The notes under the pieces are model-generated. The model saw nothing but the letters and a program-made list of their open reading frames with translations. It was not told the DNA's origin and ran no database searches. Position numbers and translations under genes: made by a program. This document shows positions 1-6,684 of a DNA stretch of 21,573 nucleotides, piece after piece. Source of the stretch: an uncultured Lautropia sp. (GTDB taxonomy: Bacteria > Pseudomonadota > Gammaproteobacteria > Burkholderiales > Burkholderiaceae_E); contig CALIXC010000065.1 in the NCBI GenBank assembly GCA_938046755.1, forward strand, positions 1 to 21,573. The letters run 5' to 3'. Position 1 is the first letter of the stretch. Each line of letters begins with the position of its first letter.

Positions 1-2
1 GG

Positions 3-1238
3 GCCGAGGCCGCCCGGGGGGCCGCGTCGGCACGACCATCGGGTCAGGGCGCGGGGGCCGGCGCCCATTCGGATCCTGAACGGGGGGCGAAGGCTCAGGC
101 GACTCAGTTCCCCCAGGCCGGAGCCCGCATGTCGGATGCCGGCCTGCTGGGCCAGGCACCTGCCATGCAGGCGGTGTATCGTGCCATCGGTCGTCTGGCC
201 CGATCCGATGCCACTGTGCTGCTGACCGGCCAGTCCGGCACGGGCAAGGAGCGGGTGGCGCGGGCGCTGCATCAGCACAGCGTGCGGGCCGAGCGGCCGT
301 TCGTGGCGATCAACATGGCGGCCATCCCGCGTGACCTGATGGAATCGGAGCTGTTCGGGCACGAACGGGGGGCCTTCACGGGTGCACAGACCCTGCGGCG
401 TGGCCGTTTCGAGCAGGCCGAAGGGGGGACGCTCTTTCTGGACGAGATCGGCGACATGCCGGCCGAGATGCAGACGAGGCTGCTGCGGGTGCTGTCCGAA
501 GGTCACTTCTATCGCGTGGGGGGCAATCAGCCCGTGAAGAGCCGCGTGCGGGTGATTGCCGCCACGCATCAGGACCTGGAGGCGCGCGTGGCCCAGGGGC
601 TCTTTCGGGATGACCTCTTCCACCGCCTGAACGTGATCCGCCTGCGCCTGCCCCCACTGGCCGAGCGCGTGGAGGACATCCCGCTGCTGGCTGAGCATTT
701 TCTGGCCGAGAGCGCAGCCTCGCTGGGGGTGGAGCCCAAGCAGCTGGGGGCAGATGCCCTGCGGGTGCTGTGCGCCTTTGACTGGCCGGGCAATGTGCGG
801 CAGCTGGAAAACGTCTGCCAATGGCTGACGGTGATGACGGCGGCCCATGTGGTGACGATGGCGGACCTGCCACCGGAAATGCTTCCATCACGAGGCCCTG
901 CGGCCAACGTGTGCCCGGTGACGCAGCCCGCATCCGTCGCTGCCCCGCAGGCTTCGGGCACGCTTTCCGCTCCCGTGGATGCTCCGGATCAGGCGGATAT
1001 CGATCGGGAGAGCGCCGACCCGGCCGGCTGGAGTGCGCTGCTGGCGAAGCTGGCCCGACAGCAGCTGGCTGATCCGGAGGCACACGATCTGCTGACACCC
1101 TTGCAGGCAAGCTTCGAGCGCACGCTCATCGAAGCGGCCCTGGAGGCCACCGCGGGGCACCGCGGCGAAGCCGCCCGTCGCCTGGGGCTGGGCCGCAACA
1201 CGCTGGCCCGCAAGATACGCGACCTGGGTATCGACTGA
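3..1238 (+). CDS. ntrC: NtrC-type sigma54-dependent response regulator (5' end outside window)
   Basis: The frame is open from the left edge with no stop, so this is the 3' part of a longer gene. The first visible 40 or so codons are an Ala/Gly/Pro-rich linker, and the receiver domain would lie off the window. Numbering from the ATG at 129, the AAA+ domain shows Walker A GQSGTGKE (34-41), the sigma54-contacting GAFTGA loop (81-86) and Walker B GGTLFLDEIGD (about 99-109), with WPGNVRQLEN following. The segment NVCQWLTVMTAAHVV and the C-terminal Fis-type helix-turn-helix (GEAARRLGLGRNTLARKIRDLG) are characteristic of NtrC (NR-I) rather than other enhancer-binding proteins. Family role: phosphorylated by NtrB under nitrogen limitation, it drives sigma54 promoters such as glnA. 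ATG 129 should not be taken as the start, because no ribosome site precedes it and the frame continues upstream. A small dyad overlaps the stop codon. Confidence 0.9.
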   Translation, partial: AEAARGAASARPSGQGAGAGAHSDPERGAKAQATQFPQAGARMSDAGLLGQAPAMQAVYRAIGRLARSDATVLLTGQSGTGKERVARALHQHSVRAERPFVAINMAAIPRDLMESELFGHERGAFTGAQTLRRGRFEQAEGGTLFLDEIGDMPAEMQTRLLRVLSEGHFYRVGGNQPVKSRVRVIAATHQDLEARVAQGLFRDDLFHRLNVIRLRLPPLAERVEDIPLLAEHFLAESAASLGVEPKQLGADALRVLCAFDWPGNVRQLENVCQWLTVMTAAHVVTMADLPPEMLPSRGPAANVCPVTQPASVAAPQASGTLSAPVDAPDQADIDRESADPAGWSALLAKLARQQLADPEAHDLLTPLQASFERTLIEAALEATAGHRGEAARRLGLGRNTLARKIRDLGID

Positions 1239-1257
1239 CCGTGTATCGTCCGGTCAG
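1235..1257 (+). terminator. Weak stem-loop at the ntrC stop codon
   Basis: CTGACCG (1235-1241, containing the TGA stop) pairs perfectly with CGGTCAG (1251-1257) across a 9-nt loop. No T-run follows, so intrinsic termination is doubtful. It could be a Rho-assisted 3' end or chance. Confidence 0.25.
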
Positions 1258-1370
1258 GGGCTGACCTGGGCGGGTCTAGCCTGAGCAGTTGTTCCTGAGT
1301 GAAGTTCCGCATGAGGATCTGCACAGGCCGATGATGCGGCTTGCGGTACCATCGTCGTCTTTGGGTTGTG

Positions 1371-1449
1371 CCGATGCCACGGAAGCATCGGACAGTGTGT
1401 CGTCAGAACATGGGGCCAGGGTGACCGCCCGCCGCAGGTCGGGTCACCC
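1371..1449 (+). promoter_or_regulatory. Structured leader of metNI (two perfect hairpins)
   Basis: Two perfect inverted repeats lie in the 229-base gap before metN. CCGATGC (1371-1377) pairs with GCATCGG (1385-1391) over a 7-nt loop. GGGTGACC (1419-1426) pairs with GGTCACCC (1442-1449) over a 15-nt loop and ends 18 bases before the metN start. I looked for SAM-I, SAM-II and SAH riboswitch core motifs and did not recognise any. The second hairpin is placed where it could affect access to the metN ribosome site. A regulatory role is inferred. Confidence 0.35.
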
Positions 1450-1467
1450 AGCCGGAATCGAGGGTGC

Positions 1468-2340
1468 ATGGTGTCGGAGTCCGTTTCACAGGAACCGCTG
1501 ATCCGGCTGGAAAAGCTCAGCAAGTCCTTCTCCTTGGCTGGGAGTGACCGCTTCGACGCGGTGCGCGACGTGTCGCTGACTGTCGCGCGTGGCGATGCGC
1601 TGGGGCTTATCGGGCGCAGCGGCGCAGGCAAGTCCACGCTGCTGCGGCTGATGAACCTGCTGGAGCGCCCGGACAGCGGCCGGGTCTTCGTGTCCGGCCA
1701 GGAGCTGACGGCACTGGACAAGAAGGGCCTGCGCGATGCCCGCCAGAAGATCGGCATGATCTTCCAGCAGTTCAACCTGCTGCAGAACGCCACGGTGTCC
1801 GACAACATCGCCTTCCCGCTGCGCATCCATGGCCGGCATGACCGGGCTGCCATTGCAGCGCGGGTACGCGAGTGTGCCGAGGTGGTGGGCCTGGTCGACA
1901 AGCTGGATCACTACCCGGCCCAGCTGTCCGGTGGCCAGAAGCAGCGGGTGGCCATTGCGCGGGCGCTGGCGCCCGAACCCAGTGTGCTGCTGTGTGACGA
2001 GCCCACGTCCGCGCTGGACACCGAGACCACGCGCTCGGTGCTGGCCACGCTGAAGGAAATCAACCAGCGGCTGGGTGTGACCATCGTCATCGTCACGCAC
2101 GAACTTTCGGTGGTGCTGGCGCTGTGCCGGCAGGCTGCCGTGGTGGAGCAGGGCCTTCTGGTCGAAAAGCTTGACCTGGACGGCAGCGCGCCGCTGGCGC
2201 CGGTCTCGGCCCTGGGCCGCGAGCTGGTGCAGCACCTGCAATCCGGACAGGGACGTGGATCCATGGCGGCCAGCGGTGCTGCCGGCAACGCGCTAGGGTC
2301 TTTGGATACGACAGGCGGGGCGCAGGCCCCGCAGGCATAG
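1468..2340 (+). CDS. metN: Methionine-type ABC transporter ATP-binding protein MetN (short form)
   Basis: ATPase subunit of a MetNI(Q) importer for methionine. The ATG at 1468 is chosen because a GAGG stretch lies just upstream and the conserved fold starts at residue 12; a longer frame from 1366 adds an unconserved Cys/Gly-rich tail. Residue landmarks: Walker A GRSGAGKST (49-57), Q-loop Q100, signature LSGGQ (153-157), Walker B VLLCDE with E178, and switch H211. The MFQQFNLL-like Q-loop and DARQKIGMIFQ region resemble MetN. Length is 290 aa against about 340 for the usual enzyme: after about residue 245 there is only a low-complexity Gly/Ala tail where the NIL domain would be. NIL mediates feedback inhibition by internal methionine in known MetN proteins. 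metI follows after 10 bases, and no metQ is adjacent. Confidence 0.85.
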   Translation: MVSESVSQEPLIRLEKLSKSFSLAGSDRFDAVRDVSLTVARGDALGLIGRSGAGKSTLLRLMNLLERPDSGRVFVSGQELTALDKKGLRDARQKIGMIFQQFNLLQNATVSDNIAFPLRIHGRHDRAAIAARVRECAEVVGLVDKLDHYPAQLSGGQKQRVAIARALAPEPSVLLCDEPTSALDTETTRSVLATLKEINQRLGVTIVIVTHELSVVLALCRQAAVVEQGLLVEKLDLDGSAPLAPVSALGRELVQHLQSGQGRGSMAASGAAGNALGSLDTTGGAQAPQA

Positions 2341-2350
2341 GAGCGCCAGG

Positions 2351-3037
2351 ATGCTGGATGCGCTGTGGGCGGCACTGCCGCCATCAATCGTGGATGTGCT
2401 ACCCGAGCTATGGGTGGCCCTGGGCGAAACCCTGGTGATGATGGCCGTGGGCCTGACGGCCGCCGTGCTGATCGGCGGACCGCTGGGCATCTGGCTGTTC
2501 CTGCTGAGTCCGGGCCAGTCTATGCAGAACCGCGTGCTGTTCGCCGTGGTGGGCTGGCTGGTGAACATGGTGCGTTCCTTCCCGTTCGTCATTCTGCTGG
2601 TGGCGCTGGTGCCGTTCACCCGCTGGCTGGTGGGGACCTCCATCGGCCCCATGGCCGCCTCGGTACCGCTGGCCTGTGCCGCCATCCCGTACTTCGCTCG
2701 TCTGGTGGAGCAGAGCCTGCGCGAAGTGCCACGCGGCGTGATCGAGGCTGCCCATGCCATGGGGGCCAGCGAACGCCAGATCATCTGGCGCGTGCTACTG
2801 GTCGAGGCCCGCTCGGGCATCGTCCAGTCGCTGGTGGTGCTGTCCATCAGCTTCCTGTCGTACACCGCCATTGCCGGCGTGGTGGGCGGCGGTGGCGTGG
2901 GTGACCTGGCCATCCGCTACGGCTACCAGCGCTTCCAGAACGACGTGATGCTGCTGACCGTCGCCATCCTGGTGGTGATGGTCCAGCTCATCCAGGTGAT
3001 CGGCAACCACGTGGCGCGGCGGCTGGACAAGCGCTGA
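2351..3037 (+). CDS. metI: Methionine ABC transporter permease MetI
   Basis: Inner-membrane permease of the MetNI importer, 228 aa, close to the usual length of about 217. It has about five hydrophobic segments and the BPD-transporter EAA loop (EAAHAMGASERQIIWRVLL, near residues 136-154) that docks onto the ATPase. The GVVGGGGVGDLAIRYGYQRF motif is typical of MetI. A GGAG sequence overlapping the end of metN serves as ribosome site, so the two genes almost certainly share a transcript. The binding protein MetQ is not encoded next to it. The transcript probably ends at the terminator 160 bases downstream. Confidence 0.88.
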   Translation: MLDALWAALPPSIVDVLPELWVALGETLVMMAVGLTAAVLIGGPLGIWLFLLSPGQSMQNRVLFAVVGWLVNMVRSFPFVILLVALVPFTRWLVGTSIGPMAASVPLACAAIPYFARLVEQSLREVPRGVIEAAHAMGASERQIIWRVLLVEARSGIVQSLVVLSISFLSYTAIAGVVGGGGVGDLAIRYGYQRFQNDVMLLTVAILVVMVQLIQVIGNHVARRLDKR

Positions 3038-3196
3038 GCGCGAAGAAGACCGTCATCGTGACATGGGTACGACGACAACAACACAAGCACGTACCCGGGT
3101 CAGTCCCGCACCATCTACGTGCAGGCCCTCCGTCCCCCTCCATCCGGTTCTGATCGGCTCTGACGTGCTCATGACATCCTGAAGGGTGTCACATGG
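3038..3196 (+). other. metNI 3' untranslated region or possible small RNA
   Basis: Some 160 non-coding bases separate metI from its terminator. GGGTACG (3065-3071) pairs with CGTACCC (3090-3096), holding an 18-nt loop of almost only A and C that would stay single-stranded. A 39-codon reading frame from ATG 3063 lacks a ribosome site and has an unconvincing composition, so I do not call it a gene. A 3'-UTR-derived small RNA is possible, since the region ends in a strong intrinsic terminator. Confidence 0.3.
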
Positions 3197-3221
3197 AAAG
3201 GCGGCCTTCGGGCCGCTTTTT
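3197..3221 (+). terminator. Rho-independent terminator of metNI
   Basis: GCGGCC (3201-3206) and GGCCGC (3211-3216) form a perfect stem closed by a UUCG tetraloop. The stem is lengthened by AAAG/TTTT pairing and followed by five T (3217-3221). Confidence 0.85.
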
Positions 3222-3238
3222 GTGGGGTGCCCCAAGCG

Positions 3239-3358
3239 GGGTCATCTCCAGCATGGAGCGACCCACATGAATCGCAACGCCCAGGGAGCGGGTGCCTTCC
3301 TCGGCTCATGCTGTCCGCTGACGCTTCCAGAGCGTCTTTGGAGGTACCCGCTCCCTGG
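3239..3358 (+). promoter_or_regulatory. Two-hairpin structured region upstream of the ybjQ-type gene
   Basis: The first hairpin has GGGTC (3239-3243) with GACCC (3260-3264) outside and CTCC/GGAG (3246-3249, 3255-3258) inside. The second is large: CCAGGGAGCGGGT (3281-3293) pairs perfectly over 13 bp with ACCCGCTCCCTGG (3346-3358), extends about six further pairs inward with two G-T wobbles, and encloses a perfect inner hairpin GACGCT-TCCAG-AGCGTC (3320-3336). No T-run follows on either strand, so it is not a terminator. It starts just after the metNI terminator and ends about 110 bases before the ribosome site of the next gene. It may be a structured leader, a separate RNA or a DNA dyad. I do not recognise it as a known RNA family. 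Confidence 0.4.
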
Positions 3359-3481
3359 AGTCCCTCATCGAAGTCACTGTCATGGATGTGACATACCTCA
3401 CAAAGTTACACCTGCGCCACAGCCCATCCACACCACTCTGATATGCTGCCGCGCTTCTGCAACCAATACAAGGAGCCCGTC

Positions 3482-3832
3482 ATGGGTTGGTTTTCCAGCA
3501 AGAGCGATCCCAAGTTCTTCCTTTCCACCGTTCCCCCCGAACCCGGTCGCGTCAGTGAATACCTGGGCGTCGTCAGCGGCGAAGCCGTGATCGGTGCCAA
3601 CCTGTTCCGCGACATGTTCGCCTCCGTGCGTGACGTGGTGGGCGGCCGGGCCGGTGGCTACGAGCGGGCACTGGCCGGCGCTCGCCAGGCTGCTCTGGAC
3701 GAGATGGTGGCTGCCGCGCGCGACAAGGGCGCCAACGGCATCGTTGGCATCGACTTCGACTACGAAGTGCTGGGCGAAACCAACGGCATGATGATGGTGG
3801 CCGTCAGCGGCACCGCCGTGAAGATCGGCTGA
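3482..3832 (+). CDS. YbjQ-family (PF01906) small protein
   Basis: 116-aa soluble protein. The ATG at 3482 has a good AAGGAG site (3470-3475); an in-frame ATG at 3443 would lie upstream of that site. The pattern SGEAVIGANLFRDMFASVRDVVGGRAGGYERALAGARQAALDEMVAAARDKGANGIVGIDFDYEVLG matches the YbjQ/UPF0145 fold, which forms pentamers in solved structures and has been called a heavy-metal-binding domain, although the function is not established. Here the N-terminus carries an extra tract (GWFSSKSDPKFFLSTVPP) before the core. The gene stands alone between two terminators, so it is probably monocistronic, with the structured region upstream as its leader. Confidence 0.8.
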   Translation: MGWFSSKSDPKFFLSTVPPEPGRVSEYLGVVSGEAVIGANLFRDMFASVRDVVGGRAGGYERALAGARQAALDEMVAAARDKGANGIVGIDFDYEVLGETNGMMMVAVSGTAVKIG

Positions 3833-3858
3833 TCGGCCAAGCCGTTCCCCAAAAAGGA

Positions 3859-3885
3859 AGCGCCCCGGTTCGGGGCGCTTTTTTT
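3859..3885 (+). terminator. Bidirectional rho-independent terminator
   Basis: AGCGCCCC (3859-3866) pairs with GGGGCGCT (3872-3879) around a 5-nt loop, followed by seven T. An A-run (3851-3855) precedes the stem, so it can also end the nnrS transcript arriving on the minus strand. Confidence 0.92.
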
Positions 3886-3927
3886 ACAGGGCGCACGGCA
3901 GCGGCAGCGGACGCCCTCGGCCTGGCC

Positions 3928-5181
3928 TCATTTCACGGGCGGCTTGGGCTCCAGCTTGACTTCCATCTTTGGCCGGATGATCGGGCCCTTGCCGGGCACC
4001 TTGTCGACGCGGGGACGGATCAGCATCGGCACGAAGCGCCACAGGTAGACGCCGAAGGCCACGATCCAGGCAGCACCCGCCGTGTGCAGTGTCGGGGTGT
4101 TGAAGGGCACCGGCAGGGCCAGCGCCAGCAGGCGCAGGATGGCCGACACCAGCACCAGCCAGTAGCACAGCACCATGTAGCGGTCGGTCTGCAGCGGCCG
4201 ACCCAGGTGGCCCAGCGCGGTGCGGGTGACCATGCCGATGATCAGCAGCGAGAACCCGGCGATGCCGATGATGTGCACGGCCCAGACCGGACGCTCGGCA
4301 AGGCCTGCCATCTGCGCGGCGGCCACCACCAGCCCGATGCCCAGGCCCGCATAGCCGGCATACAGGATCCACAGGATGGGCTTGTGCAGCACGGCCCGGG
4401 GCTTCCAGCTGATGACCTGCCAGAGTGCGATGAAACCCGAGGCGGCCAGGAAGAGGGCAGCAAGCAGCTGCCATTGCAGCAGGGAGCAGGTGATGGCTGC
4501 CATGCCGGCTGCCAGCTGCCAGTGGCCGCTTTCCAGATGTTTGGGAATGTCGAGTCCGGCCACCGCGCGCGAGGCGAAGAACGGCGTGACACGGCGGGCC
4601 ACCAGCAGGGCAATGACGGCCATGGCCAGCATGCCGGTCTGGAAGAAGCCCATGATGCGCTCGTAGTCGCCTTCCTCCACGGCCAGCAGGAACATCAGGT
4701 TGGCCACGCCCATCAGCAGCAGCATGGGGGGAATGCCGTAGTTGCGCTGGCTGCGGGCACGATAGATGCTGTGGGACATGGCCACGGCGCCCCAGCCGAA
4801 GAACAGGCTCTCGGCCACCACGCCCACCCAGAAGGCGGCGTCGGCTGGCACCAGATAGGCGATGCGGGCGAGGATCCAGAACAGGCAGCAGACGGCCAGC
4901 GCACGCCCCTTGATGGGCGTGATGCCCGTCCAGGTGGCTCCGGCCGTGAACAGGAAGCCCACCGCGATGGTGATGATGAAGCCCCAGAGCATTTCATGGG
5001 CGTGCCAGAACACGCCACCCAGCGTGCCCTGCAGCACGCTTGGGAAGTATACCCACAGCAACACGCCCATGATGGCCCAGAAGCAGCCGAGGGAGTAGAG
5101 CGGGCGGAAACCGAGTTCCAGAAAGGCGGCCCATTGCGGGCGTGCGGAGGTGGGAGCGGGTTCTTCGATCGAGAGCAACAT
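3928..5181 (-). CDS. nnrS: NnrS family membrane protein
   Basis: Polytopic inner-membrane protein of 417 aa, with about 12 hydrophobic segments and a basic, Lys/Pro-rich cytoplasmic-looking tail. It carries the family hallmarks FLELGFRPLYSLG (20-32), the FWHAHEM histidine cluster (58-64), TRTALGHLGRPL and later conserved histidines that probably bind metal. NnrS proteins are reported as haem- and copper-containing membrane proteins that protect cells from nitric oxide and iron-nitrosyl stress and are often regulated with denitrification genes. The frame is open to 5274, but I choose the ATG at 5181: the conserved part begins 20 residues later, and a promoter-like arrangement at 5219-5260 would place the transcript start near 5212, downstream of the other candidate ATGs. 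The ribosome site is weak. The gene is divergent from dadA. Confidence 0.88.
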   Translation of the reverse strand: MLLSIEEPAPTSARPQWAAFLELGFRPLYSLGCFWAIMGVLLWVYFPSVLQGTLGGVFWHAHEMLWGFIITIAVGFLFTAGATWTGITPIKGRALAVCCLFWILARIAYLVPADAAFWVGVVAESLFFGWGAVAMSHSIYRARSQRNYGIPPMLLLMGVANLMFLLAVEEGDYERIMGFFQTGMLAMAVIALLVARRVTPFFASRAVAGLDIPKHLESGHWQLAAGMAAITCSLLQWQLLAALFLAASGFIALWQVISWKPRAVLHKPILWILYAGYAGLGIGLVVAAAQMAGLAERPVWAVHIIGIAGFSLLIIGMVTRTALGHLGRPLQTDRYMVLCYWLVLVSAILRLLALALPVPFNTPTLHTAGAAWIVAFGVYLWRFVPMLIRPRVDKVPGKGPIIRPKMEVKLEPKPPVK

Positions 5182-5218
5182 GGAGCAGGGCCGTGTCGGA
5201 ATGCAGATTGTTCCGTGC

Positions 5219-5260
5219 ATGGTAGAGCGCCCAGAACGGGCGGGCATTGATTTTTGTCGA
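5219..5260 (-). promoter_or_regulatory. Candidate FNR/Dnr-type promoter of nnrS
   Basis: TTGATTTTTGTCGA (5247-5260) matches 8 of the 10 defined bases of the FNR box TTGAT-N4-ATCAA. On the minus strand a -10-like TACCAT lies at 5224-5219, which would start transcription near 5212. The box centre is then about 41.5 bases upstream of the start, the classical class II position. Known nnrS genes are often under NO- or oxygen-sensing CRP/FNR regulators. No transcription data are available. Confidence 0.35.
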
Positions 5261-5289
5261 GCCTGCTCAGGCACTCCACGGGATACAGG

Positions 5290-5306
5290 GACATACCCGG
5301 GATGTC
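5290..5306. promoter_or_regulatory. Imperfect palindrome upstream of dadA
   Basis: GACATACCCGGGATGTC is a 17-bp dyad with one mismatched pair, 70 bases before the dadA start in the divergent nnrS/dadA region. It could be an operator for a regulator of D-amino acid use. The regulator is unknown and the site may be chance. Confidence 0.2.
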
Positions 5307-5376
5307 AGGGGCTGGCCGATCTGGTAGGCTGGCGCTCTGCAGCAAATTCCCCATTCAAGAACCAAGGAGAGACGAC

Positions 5377-6630
5377 GTGCGGGTGATCGTGATGGGCGCC
5401 GGAGTGGTGGGCGTGACCACGGCCTGGTATCTGCACCAGGCAGGGCATGAGGTGACGGTACTGGAACGCAACAGTGGTGCAGCCTGCGAGACGAGCTTCG
5501 GCAATGGTGGGCAGATCTCGGTCAGCCACGCTGAACCCTGGGCCAACCCGTCGGCCCCCCTGAAGCTGCTGAAATGGCTGGGGCGGGAAGATGCTCCGCT
5601 GCTCTTCCGGTTGCGGGCCGACCCGGCGCAGTGGCGCTGGGGCCTGCAGTTCCTGCGCGAGTGCTCGGCGGTACGCACCCGCCACAACATGATCCAGCTC
5701 ATCAACCTGGGCACCTACAGCCGTGCCAGCCTGCAGGCGCTGCGTGAGGAGACGGGCATCCAGTATGACCACCTCACGAAGGGGATCATGCACTTCTACA
5801 CCAGCCAGAAGGATTTCGACGAGGCGCTGGAGCCGGCACGGATCATGCAGGAGATGGGGGTGGTGCGCGAGATCATCACGCCCGACCGCGTGGTCGAGAT
5901 CGAGCCGGCCCTGGCCTCGGCACGCAACCAGCTGGCAGGCGCCACCTTCACGCCAGCCGATGAATCCGGTGACGTCAACCTGTTCACCACCCGCCTGGCG
6001 GCCCTGGCGGCCGAGAAGGGCGTGAAGTTCCGCTACGGCGTGCGCATCCAGAAGCTGCTGGTGGCCGGTGGCGAGATGCAGGGCGTGGAGCTGGCCGACG
6101 AGCATGGCCAGTACGAAGTGGCCAAGGCCGATGCCTACGTGCTGGCGCTGGGCAGCTTCAGTGCAGGGCTGGCGCGTGACATCGGCATCCGGCTGGACAT
6201 CTATCCGGCCAAGGGCTATTCGGCCACGCTGCCGGTGCTGGATCCGGCCAGGGCGCCGCAGGTCAGCCTGACCGACGACGAGTACAAGCTTGTGTATTCG
6301 CGCTTTGGCAACCGGCTGCGGGTGGCTGGCACGGCCGAGCTGAACGGCTACGGCATGGCGCTGAACCCGGTGCGCTGCGAGGCGCTCGTCAAGCGCACGC
6401 TGGCGCTGTTCCCGGGCGTGAGCGATCCGAAGCAGGCGAAGTTCTGGACTGGCCTGCGGCCGACCACCCCGGGCAACGTGCCCTACATCGGTCGCAGCCG
6501 GGTGGGCGGGCTCTTCCTGAACACCGGCCACGGCACGTTGGGCTGGACCCACGGCTGCGGCTCGGGGCGGGCACTGGCCGAGCTGATGTCCGGACGTCGG
6601 CCGGACGTGGATTTCCAGTTCTCGGGTTGA
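5377..6630 (+). CDS. dadA: D-amino acid dehydrogenase small subunit type (DadA)
   Basis: FAD-dependent oxidoreductase, 417 aa (DadA of E. coli is 432), that oxidatively deaminates D-amino acids such as D-alanine at the inner face of the membrane and passes electrons to quinone. The GTG at 5377 is the start: AAGGAGA (5364-5370) sits 6 bases before it and the protein then begins directly with the dinucleotide-binding strand VRVIVMGAGVVG (GxGxxG at 7-12). Other DadA signatures are AGHEVTVLERNSGAACETSFGNGGQIS, PWANPSAPLKLLKWL, and the C-terminal FAD-contacting GLRPTTPGNVPYIGRS and NTGHGTLGWTHGCGSGRALAEL. No racemase gene (dadX) is adjacent. It faces the terC-type gene across a strong hairpin. Confidence 0.9.
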   Translation: MRVIVMGAGVVGVTTAWYLHQAGHEVTVLERNSGAACETSFGNGGQISVSHAEPWANPSAPLKLLKWLGREDAPLLFRLRADPAQWRWGLQFLRECSAVRTRHNMIQLINLGTYSRASLQALREETGIQYDHLTKGIMHFYTSQKDFDEALEPARIMQEMGVVREIITPDRVVEIEPALASARNQLAGATFTPADESGDVNLFTTRLAALAAEKGVKFRYGVRIQKLLVAGGEMQGVELADEHGQYEVAKADAYVLALGSFSAGLARDIGIRLDIYPAKGYSATLPVLDPARAPQVSLTDDEYKLVYSRFGNRLRVAGTAELNGYGMALNPVRCEALVKRTLALFPGVSDPKQAKFWTGLRPTTPGNVPYIGRSRVGGLFLNTGHGTLGWTHGCGSGRALAELMSGRRPDVDFQFSG

Positions 6631-6650
6631 GCCGGACCGGATGTTCCCGT

Positions 6651-6676
6651 GGCCGGCGGTGCCGAAACCGCCGGCC
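6651..6676. terminator. Hairpin between convergent dadA and terC-type genes
   Basis: GGCCGGCGGT (6651-6660) pairs perfectly over 10 bp with ACCGCCGGCC (6667-6676), loop 6 nt. There is no T-run on either side, so it is a probable 3' barrier rather than a textbook intrinsic terminator. Confidence 0.5.
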
Positions 6677-6684
6677 GGGCTGCA

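Noticed and set aside
1..128. ATG 129 as the true start of the NtrC gene
   Set aside because: The frame is open to the window edge, no ribosome site precedes 129, and the family has an upstream receiver domain.
1258..1467. SAM or SAH riboswitch before metN
   Set aside because: None of the conserved core sequences could be recognised; only generic hairpins are visible.
3063..3182. 39-codon frame after metI
   Set aside because: No ribosome site, Thr/Pro-rich without recognisable pattern, and it runs through a hairpin and toward the terminator.
3186..3590. 134-codon frame spanning the terminator and overlapping the ybjQ-type gene
   Set aside because: It crosses a strong terminator and a large hairpin and overlaps a well-supported gene in another frame.
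4084..5250. 388-codon plus-strand frame opposite nnrS
   Set aside because: His/Gln/Gly-rich antisense shadow; the minus strand carries a conserved membrane protein.
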